A stretch of DNA of 64,000 nt from Eulemur rufifrons (taxonomy: Eukaryota > Chordata > Mammalia > Primates > Lemuridae). The stretch lies in the NCBI RefSeq assembly GCF_041146395.1, contig NC_091009.1, positions 1,472,501-1,536,500 on the forward strand. The letters are read 5' to 3'. Every line of letters starts with the position of its first letter. Position 1 is the stretch's first letter. Below the pieces are notes generated by a model, which did not search any database, was not told the DNA's origin, and saw only the letters and a program-made list of their open reading frames with translations. Made by a program: the position numbers and the translations under genes. Positions 38,419 through 46,198 of the stretch are shown one piece after another.

Positions 38419-40097
38419 ATTTTTTGAAGAAAGTTGATGGAGTTGGACAGCCATCACAGCGAGGCGTTGGTCTCTGGATTCTTGTCTGCTTCGGAGTTTT
38501 CTCCAGACTATAAATAAACACAAGCAAAGGATTAAAATAATGCCAAAAGTTACAATAGTGGAACTCCCATAGCTCTTAAGATGATAAAGTGGATCAGCTG
38601 ACTCCAAACCAGAAGAGATGTCATTAATAATGTCAGCTTCAGAAAGCAATTTAAGTTTGTGACTGAAGGTACTTAATATTTCTTGTTGTAAGTTTCCAAT
38701 CTCTTCAGTCAGATTTCCTTGATTAAGTAGATGTTTTTTGATGTTTTCCCAAGGAAACCGAGTTTGATTATATATGTGAGGTGTAACACAAAATTGAGTG
38801 ATATTCCAATCACAACGAAGTCTAAGTTGCTTTTGTAGACTTATAACCTGGTCTCCCAACAAGGTGACTGCTTGTTGTAAGTCAGCCACTTGAGTAGCTA
38901 ATTTAGAGTCAATTTGATTTTGGGTAGACCATAATTGATTTGAATCATGGTGCCAATCTTGAACAAATTCAGTGGTCTGAACGGTCTGATGTAGAGCCAC
39001 ACCTGCGGTGGCCGCAGAAGCAGTGACAGCAATGATTCCCAAAATAGCTGCTATTAAGAGACCAATAAATCTTTTTGTACGTTTAAGAATGTGGTTAAGT
39101 AGTTTATCCAAAAGGAACATTGCTGGTGTTTCTTGCCAGACTCTATTCATTTTAACAGGTAACCACAGTCCTGTTCTGGCTTTGAGAATATAAAGTGTTT
39201 CTTTATAAGGGTTGAACTTTATAGAATTGTTAATACAGGTATAATAAGAACAGTTGTCACAGGTCACTAGGAAAGAAGGTTCGTTATAAACAGCATGTCC
39301 AATCATAAATAAGTAAGGCAGTCTAACACAAACTTGAATATAATGAGTAGAATTTAAATTAAAAGTCCATTCTCGGCTATTGTTTGTATCCAGTGTGTAT
39401 GTGCTAATCCATGCCCGCAAAGGGTGCAAACAGCTGATATTTTCCACAATTGATCATGAATAGGGCCATCTAAAATATGAGGAGCTGGAGAGCTCATACC
39501 ATCATCGAGCCATGTAATATGACTTTTAAGGTCAGTGTCTTTTACAGACATCGAGGTGGCAGTTTTATTCCAATGAAGCTTTTTAAAATTGTGAGAGGAG
39601 GCAGGATGTCCATAGGGACTCCAGTCTAGGACAACACCATAAGATGTGGACCCAGCAAGAATGCGCCCCATGTGAGCTCTATAATTGTCCCATTGTACCC
39701 AAGTTTTAGGATCAGAAATTATTACTTTCTTACAGAGGGGTACATCTGTGGGTGCAATTTTAGAATGCCCAAAAGGAGAAAAAGAAGAGACAGTTAGAAG
39801 GAATAACCGGGCTTTAGTTTTATCACCAGTTGTATTGCTGGTGACTAACCAGGTTTGGATGGCAGGTTTTAAGCAATGAATACCTTTACCAATACATATA
39901 GGAGGGCCTTCTGTCCCAACTTCATATTTATTAATTCTGGTTCCTTCTTCATTAGGTTTCATTGGACCACGATAATCATAAGGTCCTGGTAGCCAATTAG
40001 AATCATTAACAAACACTAAGAAAGGCATGTCAGCCCAATTAACAATCTTATTTAAAGGTGGATTAGGAATGTATGCCCAATAGTGATAGGTTTGGTT

Positions 40098-40406
40098 GCC
40101 AGACACTCTTACCGCCATGCTCACCACGCAGATCATGGCAAGAAAAAGATTTACAGACGTTTTAGGTACAGATGTCTGGTTCAATATCCTGTCTGCTTCT
40201 TCGTATGTTCTCTTCAGCTGTCCCCACGTCACAATCTGTGCCTGACGTGTCTTCCGAGCTCGGAATTTCTTGGACTTTAGTTTCATCCTTTGAAAATTCT
40301 CGGCCAGGGTCTCGGTCACATTTGGTGACATCTTCCGTTTTTTCCTTTCGGGTTTCCACTCTAGGTTTGATTCTTCTGCTTGGAATCCAGACTGTTTGTC
40401 CGTCAT
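40098..40406 (-). other. Long basic Env leader, Rec/Rem-like
   Basis: The first about 103 residues of env contain two basic clusters, KPERKKRK (18-25) and an Arg/Lys-rich stretch at 42-54, before the hydrophobic segment at 85-99. In HML-2, JSRV and MMTV the same position holds a leader that doubles as a nuclear RNA-export protein (Rec, Rej, Rem). A second exon or response element was not identified, so the function is inference. Confidence 0.5.
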
Positions 40407-41346
40407 CTGTCAAAACACAAGCAAAACCTCGACCCCACACCTTCACCCATCCTTCTTTCCATGTATTTTCTACATCATCTTTCCACCAGATAGGCTGGTG
40501 AGGGAAAGAGTCTGATTGTCGACTCCCATTCCAATGCTTTTCTATTGCTGTTAATTTATCTTCCTTACGAATATTCAAAAAATTTAAAGTAAATAAGGCT
40601 TGATTTATTCTGTCTTTGGGAGACTGTCTACCTCCCCCTTTTTGTTTTAATAACATGTTTTTTAAGGTTTGATGTGTACGTTCTATAATACCTTGTCCTT
40701 GAGGATTATAAGGAATGCCAGTAATGTGCTTGATGTCCCATTTAATACAAAAAGCTGCAAAAGAATGACTAGTGTAAGCAGGGCCATTGTCAGTTTTAAT
40801 GGTGGCTGGGACTCCCATGTATACAAAACAGGAGTGTAAGTGTGAGAGTACATGTCTAACAGTTTCTCCAGAGGATGGAGTAGCCATAATAAGACCGGAA
40901 TAAGTATCTACAGTCACATGTATAATACCTAACTTGCCAAATTTAGGAATATGAGTAACATCCATTTGCCATAATTCATTTGGCAAGAGACCTCGAGGAT
41001 TAACTCCTGCAGAAAATTTAGGCTGATTAATTAATTTGACAAGTGGGACAATGAGAAACAATATGTTTGGCTTGATTATTAATTGTATAATTATATTGAT
41101 TATTTTTAAATCAGTTAACATTTGCCATTTGCCAGATTTCTTTTTAATAACAAATATAGGAGAATTCCATGGACTGGTGGACTCCTCTATATGTCCTGCT
41201 TGTAATTGTTCTTCTCCTAATATTTGAAGAGCATCCAATTTTTCTTGGTTTAGCAGCCACTGCTCTGTCCATATAGGCTTTTGTAATATCCAATTTAAAG
41301 CCAGAGCATAATGGTGCTTTACAGTAGCAGTGGCCGCTACCCAAAA
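40162..41346 (-). pseudogene. pol: Provirus pol, large internal deletion
   Basis: The frame is entered by a -1 shift at 41343-41349. It begins with the conserved start of the reverse transcriptase (WTEQWLL, then LQAGHIEES and SPWNSPIFVIKKKSGKW). It breaks off after LTDLK and is joined near 41080-41100 to the integrase. The YxDD region, RNase H and the first half of the integrase zinc finger are missing. The CPTC half of the finger is still visible near 41045-41060 but in another frame, so a small frameshift lies beside the junction. From NQPKFSAGVNPRG on, the integrase core is good: D in WQMDVTH, D in TDNGP and E in GIIERTH, with 35 residues between the last two. The C-terminal DNA-binding domain (WKEGWVKVWG, VWIPSRRIKPR) is present. 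It cannot supply reverse transcriptase. Confidence 0.93.
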
Positions 41347-42347
41347 TTTGGATAGCCTAAACCATGTCGAGAAGTATGTGCCTTTGGTGCCTCGAAAGTC
41401 TTAGCCCCTTGGCTCCTTTTACCCAAACCAAAACAAGGGTTATAATTCATATTTAACATAATCTGTTTAGCAGGAGCAGATATATTAGGTATATTGATGT
41501 ATGCTCCCCATTGCTGTAACAAATCTCTTCCCCACAAATTAATAGTGATGTTAGCCACGTAAGGTTTTAAAGTGGCTGTCTGTCCATCAGGACCTGAACA
41601 ATTCAAAATTTGTCGACTTTGAAATATGTCAGTCATCGTTCCTATTCCAGTAAGAACAGTAGGAACTTGTTGTAAAGGCCAAGCCTTTGGCCAAAAACCT
41701 TTAGAAATAATTGTAACATCAGCCCCAGTATCTACAAGTCCAACAAAAGATTTGCCATTTAACTTAATCTCTAATTGAGGTCTCTGGTCATTAATTAAAG
41801 CTTGCCAATACACTTTAGTTCCAGTGCTCCCAAAACCTCCATGCCTTAAAACATCAGATTTCCCAACCTGTATATAAGGTAACAATAGAAGTTGTGCAAT
41901 ACGGTCTCCAGCCTGAATAAGATAATCAAAATTGGAACTCATCATAACTGAAATTTCTCCTGAGTAATCTGAATCAACTATACCCAAATGCACTGAAATC
42001 CCCTTTAAGGTAAGAAAGCTCCGTCCTATTATTAACCCTACGGTATCTGGAGGAAGCGGTCCAAAAATACCTGTAGGCACTTTACTTATGCCAGCAGATG
42101 GTGTTAAAAGGCCATTGTCCCGAGAGGGTAAATCAATGGCCCCGCTTCCTCTAGTAGCAGGGGTCAAATCAGTTACTCTTAATTTTGAGGGACCCAAGTT
42201 TGAAACTGTTGTGGGGGCTGCTGGCCTGGACTGCTTATCGTCCCACTGTCCTCCTGAGTTTGCGGCTGCCAAGCTGGGAACTGTTGGACTAACTGATTTC
42301 CCGTATTTTTCTGGGGGCCCCGGGCAAGGCCCCGCACCCCGTTTCCC
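41337..42347 (-). CDS. pro: Provirus pro: dUTPase + aspartic protease + G-patch-like tail
   Basis: This frame is -1 relative to gag and is open from the slippery site to the stop at 41337, so it needs no start codon of its own. The N-terminal part is a dUTPase: GSGAIDL, then GRSFLTLKGISVHLGIVDSDYSG, the AGDRIAQL motif and a following LLPY. The protease follows with the active-site DTGA (about 41721-41732), then the GRDLLQQWG block. The C-terminal segment (about 41337-41450) is Gly-rich with GLGKRSQG and GLGYPNFG, resembling the G-patch of betaretroviral proteases. No internal stop is seen. It overlaps gag by about 170 bases and hands over to pol at 41343-41349. Confidence 0.9.
   Translation of the reverse strand, partial: GKRGAGPCPGPPEKYGKSVSPTVPSLAAANSGGQWDDKQSRPAAPTTVSNLGPSKLRVTDLTPATRGSGAIDLPSRDNGLLTPSAGISKVPTGIFGPLPPDTVGLIIGRSFLTLKGISVHLGIVDSDYSGEISVMMSSNFDYLIQAGDRIAQLLLLPYIQVGKSDVLRHGGFGSTGTKVYWQALINDQRPQLEIKLNGKSFVGLVDTGADVTIISKGFWPKAWPLQQVPTVLTGIGTMTDIFQSRQILNCSGPDGQTATLKPYVANITINLWGRDLLQQWGAYINIPNISAPAKQIMLNMNYNPCFGLGKRSQGAKTFEAPKAHTSRHGLGYPNFG
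41343..41349 (-). promoter_or_regulatory. pro-pol -1 ribosomal frameshift site (AAATTTT)
   Basis: aaaattt on + is AAATTTT in proviral sense, split A AAT TTT in the pro frame just before the pro stop. The pol frame is exactly -1. The same heptamer serves pro-pol shifting in Mason-Pfizer-type betaretroviruses. Confidence 0.85.
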
Positions 42348-44056
42348 TGTTTCGTAAGGGGGTGGCCATTAATGTGAAATTTAGAAATGCAGTTTTTGGC
42401 CCAATGGTATCCTTTGCCACAGCGGGTGCAAAGTCCCGGAGCAGGACCAGCAGACTGGTCGTTGTTAAAAGCCCCAGGGGACTGTTTACAATCTTTTCTC
42501 AAATGTCCTTTACCGCCACAACTGAAACACTTTACAACAGTTCTTTGTTTCCTAAAATTATTTTTCCCGTGGATAGCTTCCACCAGCATTTGCATTTTAT
42601 AAGCCTCCGATCCTACGTCTCGGCAAATTTTTAAATATTCTTCAAGCGGTGCATTATTTAACTTCAACGGACGCAAAAGCCGCTGGCACTCTGAATTAGC
42701 ATTATCAAAAGCCAACATATGTAACATCAAATTTCCCAAGTCAGGTGGATGAACCGTCTTCTGCACAACATCTTGTAATCTAGCAATAAAATCTACATAA
42801 GGTTCGTTGACATTTTGTTTAACATTTATGCACGAAGGCAGGGACTGACCAGGAGATGCTATTTTTTCCCATGCTCTAATACAGCACTGTCGGACCTGGG
42901 CAATAGCCTGATCATCATATCTTAATTGAGCATTTATGCCAAACCAATTTCCTTGTCCTGTAATTTGAGCTTCCGAAATTTCTACCGGCGGATCACGAGA
43001 TTGGTTTAGCCATGCTTGTTGGCGAGCTTCATCCCTCCACCAGGTAGTGAACTGTAAAAATTCTGAGGGAGACAGAACTGTTCTAGCCAAAGACTCCCAA
43101 TCCCAAGGAATTAATCTTTCCGTTTGAGCCAATCCTTCAATCAAGCCCTTGGTGTAAGGAGAATTTGTACCATACGTGACACAGGCTTGTTTTAATTCTT
43201 TTAGGGTTTTAAATGGAATAGGCTCGTGGATATAGCGGGGGCTCCGAGATACTTGCTCTGCCCCATCCTGATCATCAGAATCTGAATTCGTCTGTACTAT
43301 AGCCACAGGGTAAAGATAGGCCTCCAAATCTCCTTTTAATTGCGCCTCTCTGATACCCCTGGAAATCCTTGTCTGTCCTTTTGGAATTTTTTCAATTGTC
43401 TTTTTAAAGAGCAAATCATGCTTCTGGACGCTGCTTGCCTTATAAGGCACTGGTTCAGCAGATGGAAATTTAAGACGACTAAGTCGAGCTGAACAATGGG
43501 AGAGGGCATCTTTAACTGCCACTGCAGCCTCCTGGTCAGTCTCATCAGGATCAGAATGAGAAGAAAGTGAAGATTTACTTTCAGAGTCTCTTTTCTCCCT
43601 TATCCTTTTTGCAGACCCGTATGAAGGGTCGGCGGCCAATTTCATTGGCTCTATTTTATCTTGGCCTGAAGCAGAGGGAAGGTCATATGTGACTTCTTCC
43701 TTTTCACAAAAAACAGACTTTGGATCTTCCTCTAAGCTTTTTTTAGGACGGGACTCCTCCGTCTCAATAGAAGATTCTGAATCAGAATGAAATAGTTGTA
43801 GAGCTTGGGTAATCAAAGAGCAGAGCTGCCAAATGTGTAGAGGAATCTTTTCTCCCTTACGGAATGCCCTTCGTAATGTTTTCAGCGCCAGCTGCCACTG
43901 CTGCAGCTTGAACGCATCTGGTGGTGGAAAACAATCACAGTGTTTGAAAATTAAATGCAACAATTCCTCAAGCTCTTTCTTTTTGGCAGCTACTCCAGCA
44001 CTCTTTAATAAAGCTCCCAACAATTCCACATATTCTAAAGAGATAGTCTTCCTCAT
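42179..44056 (-). CDS. gag: Provirus gag polyprotein, open
   Basis: 625 codons from the ATG at 44054-44056 to the stop at 42179. Gag builds the virus particle (matrix, capsid, nucleocapsid). The matrix-like start is residues 1-100. A long acidic/Ser-rich linker follows (about 100-250), then the capsid with the major homology region around QNVNEPYVDFIARL (Glu near 418). Two CCHC zinc knuckles are intact: CFSCGGKGHLRKDC at 510-523 and CTRCGKGYHWAKNC at 543-556. The tail is Gln/Pro-rich. Residue 2 is Arg (codon AGG) where betaretroviral Gag normally has the Gly that is myristoylated. I saw no PTAP/PSAP or PPxY late motif. The frameshift to pro lies at 42341-42347. Confidence 0.94.
   Translation of the reverse strand: MRKTISLEYVELLGALLKSAGVAAKKKELEELLHLIFKHCDCFPPPDAFKLQQWQLALKTLRRAFRKGEKIPLHIWQLCSLITQALQLFHSDSESSIETEESRPKKSLEEDPKSVFCEKEEVTYDLPSASGQDKIEPMKLAADPSYGSAKRIREKRDSESKSSLSSHSDPDETDQEAAVAVKDALSHCSARLSRLKFPSAEPVPYKASSVQKHDLLFKKTIEKIPKGQTRISRGIREAQLKGDLEAYLYPVAIVQTNSDSDDQDGAEQVSRSPRYIHEPIPFKTLKELKQACVTYGTNSPYTKGLIEGLAQTERLIPWDWESLARTVLSPSEFLQFTTWWRDEARQQAWLNQSRDPPVEISEAQITGQGNWFGINAQLRYDDQAIAQVRQCCIRAWEKIASPGQSLPSCINVKQNVNEPYVDFIARLQDVVQKTVHPPDLGNLMLHMLAFDNANSECQRLLRPLKLNNAPLEEYLKICRDVGSEAYKMQMLVEAIHGKNNFRKQRTVVKCFSCGGKGHLRKDCKQSPGAFNNDQSAGPAPGLCTRCGKGYHWAKNCISKFHINGHPLTKQGNGVRGLARGPQKNTGNQLVQQFPAWQPQTQEDSGTISSPGQQPPQQFQTWVPQN
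42341..42347 (-). promoter_or_regulatory. gag-pro -1 ribosomal frameshift site (GGGAAAC)
   Basis: gtttccc on + is GGGAAAC in proviral sense, split G GGA AAC in the gag frame. Downstream (about 42300-42338) lies a strongly GC-rich stretch able to form a hairpin or pseudoknot. The pro frame is -1 and free of stops from here. Confidence 0.88.
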
Positions 44057-44104
44057 TATTTTAATCCGGACAGAATAATAATTTACTTTGCCCTGGAGAT
44101 GTTC

Positions 44105-44112
44105 ACTTACCT
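44105..44112 (-). promoter_or_regulatory. Major splice donor in the proviral leader
   Basis: acttacct on + reads AGGTAAGT, a perfect donor consensus, between the primer site and the gag start, about 50 bases before the gag ATG. This is where retroviruses splice to make env mRNA. The acceptor was not located. Confidence 0.7.
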
Positions 44113-44225
44113 CTCACTAGGTAAGACGCGCGCGCGACTTTCAATCCACTCCAGGTCCCTTGCGATGCAATTCGGGAACTCTTCGCTCGAGCAAAGCCTT
44201 TTGCCTTCAAGACCCTATCGGAGTG

Positions 44226-44242
44226 TCCTGCCGACTACGCCA
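44226..44242 (-). other. Primer binding site, tRNA-Ser type
   Basis: tcctgccgactacgcca on + equals the last 14 bases of vertebrate tRNA-Ser (AGA/TGA type) plus CCA, so the proviral RNA carries TGGCGTAGTCGGCAGGA. It is 3 bases from the 5' LTR edge. Lysine tRNA is the usual primer of exogenous betaretroviruses and HML groups. Confidence 0.88.
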
Positions 44243-44245
44243 GTT

Positions 44246-45127
44246 TGCAGGGAGTTAGCTACGCTCCCTGCAAAGAGGTTTTTTCCTCCGATCTGGTCTC
44301 TCAGGCAGGGGTCATCGCAAAGGATGAAAAATATAGTAGGAAACAGAAATAAAAATATAAAGTAATGGCAATAATAATACACAGAGCCAAAGATATAGTT
44401 TATAAAGTGAAAGTTTATGAAAATAGATAAAGGAGGGTATCCGGATGGAAATATTTTACCCGCATCAAATATTTCCCCGACTGAAACTCCACACAGGTAT
44501 TATATAGGATACATACAGGCTTCCCCGTTGCCAAGGGCAACGGGATTTGCATACTAACAGGCAGTTTGCTTTAGGGTCAAAGTCTCCTAAAAGGCTACTA
44601 CAGATCCTTTAACTCTAACTAGGGGAACAATGGGTTATAAAATCGTCTTGGGGCAAACTTCTAAGTTTTATGATAAGGCTATTACTTTAGCAACAAACAG
44701 AGATATCTTGGCTCCGGTGATTGTGTTCTTGGAGACAGAGATGATCCCAGAAGTCAACATGGGCTGTGCTTTGTGTTAATTACTTGAACCGCATGGTTCC
44801 ATCTGGGCCCGGCTTGGGCATTAGCATATCTATCTGATTAGCTCTCATCTCCGGGGGTCCACCTGTCAGCAGCACCGGCAACCTTTGGTCCTAAGGGAGG
44901 CCTGCCTTGTCTTTCAAAACAGGTGAGAACCAAAGGCCCAGTTTACAGCTGTCTCCTTGAGATGCAGCTTCTACTGACCAGCAAGACGCCCTCCTGAGAC
45001 AAGGCAGCTCTTGAACTAACACATTTATCTTTTCCTTAAGGCAAAGCCTTATTTGACTTCTGAAATCAAATCTTGTCTCCAGAAATACAGGGGGCATTTC
45101 TATAATTCAGTATTCTTAGGCTCAACA
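44246..45127 (-). repeat. 5' LTR of the provirus
   Basis: 882 bp with TG...CA ends. It includes the U3 octamer (44545-44552), the RFX-like palindrome (44527-44541) and a TATA box (44499-44506), in this order towards the transcription start. No canonical AATAAA was found in the proviral sense, so the R-U5 border is not placed. Confidence 0.96.
44499..44552 (-). promoter_or_regulatory. Core promoter of the 5' LTR: octamer, RFX-like site, TATA
   Basis: In proviral sense the order is ATGCAAAT, then GTTGCCCTTGGCAAC, then TATATAAT, within 54 bases. All three are identical in the 3' LTR. The motif identities come from known consensus sequences. Activity is inference. Confidence 0.58.
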
Positions 45128-45133
45128 GAGTGT
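45128..45133. repeat. Provirus target-site duplication, right (GAGTGT)
   Basis: Perfect copy of 37517-37522. The interrupted type 1 spacer continues after it (gttctcagcgaccatc). Confidence 0.93.
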
Positions 45134-46198
45134 GTTCTCAGCGACCATCACAGACTCCTAACTTCGCCTCCTAGTGCATACAGGGCCCATTCCCTAAGCA
45201 TAAACCCTACCCGTCACCCATAACCCTAACCCAGAACATAACACCTAACCCTGATCCTACTGCTCACCTCAACACGTAAACCTCACCGTAACCCTAAGTT
45301 CAACCCCTTATCTTAACGTTAATGCATGACACCCTGAGAACAAGCCTATACCGTAATTCTAACCCTAACTCCTAGCCATAACCATAACACCTAATCCCTA
45401 ATTCTGAAACGCCAACCCTAACCTTAACCCTACCAACACTAACCCTAACCCTAACTCTTAACCATAACACTAACCTTTACCCTAATGCCTAGAGATTTAA
45501 CCCCAACACTGACCTACAGTTACACTAAACCTACCCTCTAATGCTAACCTTAAACCTGAACCATAAACCTAACCCTTAACCCTAACCCTATCCCTAACCC
45601 CCTTACCCTAACTCTAACTGTTAACCCTCACCCTAACCCTCAACCCTGACCCTAACCTTAAACCTTAATCCTAACCATGCATGAGATGAGCCTCTGCCTT
45701 TGTCCTGCATGACAGTTGAAGCCCAACACACAGGGTACGATGAAGTGGGGACGCAGCCTTGCTCCACATCCACAGTGCCCCATACGTTAGACAGGGCCCA
45801 TGCCCTAACACACACCGTTAAACGTAAGCCCTAACCCTATCACTAAACCAAACCCTTAGTAAGCCCTGAATCTAACTCCTAACAGTAACCCTAATCCCTG
45901 ACCCTTACTCTTGCCTCTCACCGTAAACCTAAACCCAACCACTAAACATAATCCTAATCTCTAACCCTAACAGTAATCCTAACCCTAATTCTAACCTAAA
46001 ACCCTAACCCCTAAACCTAATCCTAGTCCCTAACACCTAACCTTACCCTAAACCCAATTCCAATTCTCAGACTTCTTCAATTCAAAAACTTAAAAAAGCC
46101 TACAATCCACCAATGCCGTGTCTGAGATGAGGGTCCGCCCCTATGTCCTGCATGACAGGCAGGCTCCAATGCCCAGGGTACTATGGAGTGGGGTCCGG
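45134..46198 (+). repeat. Telomere-derived array, right remainder
   Basis: This continues the array broken by the provirus, with a P-like order but more divergence and shorter blocks. It has a type 2-like spacer at about 45676-45800 and a type 1-like spacer at about 46073-46198. The border with the 95-bp satellite is sharp, near 46199. Confidence 0.85.

Larger units (their letters stand above)
38377..40406 (-). pseudogene. env: Provirus env (surface + transmembrane), one frameshift
   Basis: The ATG at 40404-40406 opens a 350-codon frame (to 39354). The rest is in another frame (about 39447 to 38377), so an indel not divisible by three lies in their overlap, 39354-39447. Residues 1-103 form an unusually long, basic leader ending in a hydrophobic segment (85-99). 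The surface part has several N-glycosylation sites. The second frame holds the rest of the surface subunit, a furin-type RTKR site (about 39070-39081), an Ala/Ile-rich fusion peptide directly after it, a heptad coiled coil, a C-X7-C loop (RCDWNITQFC) without the gammaretroviral CX6CC, a membrane anchor (about 38500-38560) and a short tail ending inside the LTR. The start overlaps the end of pol by 245 bases. As read, no full-length glycoprotein is made. Confidence 0.92.
37523..45127 (-). mobile_element. Class II (betaretrovirus-like) endogenous provirus, defective
   Basis: The 7605-bp provirus is read on the - strand: LTR, primer site, splice donor, gag, pro (with dUTPase), truncated pol, env, polypurine tract, LTR. 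Both LTRs are 882 bp, bounded by TG...CA, and differ at six positions (0.7%), so it integrated recently. Gag and pro frames are open. Pol lacks most of the reverse transcriptase, all of RNase H and part of the integrase zinc finger. Env has a frameshift. The gag-pro-pol frameshift signals, the dUTPase in pro and the Env type place it with ERV-K/HML-like and exogenous betaretroviruses. It interrupts a type 1 spacer of the telomere-derived array. Confidence 0.97.

Noticed and set aside
44226..44242. Possible tRNA-Ser gene fragment
   Set aside because: Only the 3' end plus CCA is present, next to an LTR. CCA is not encoded in nuclear tRNA genes, so it is the primer site.
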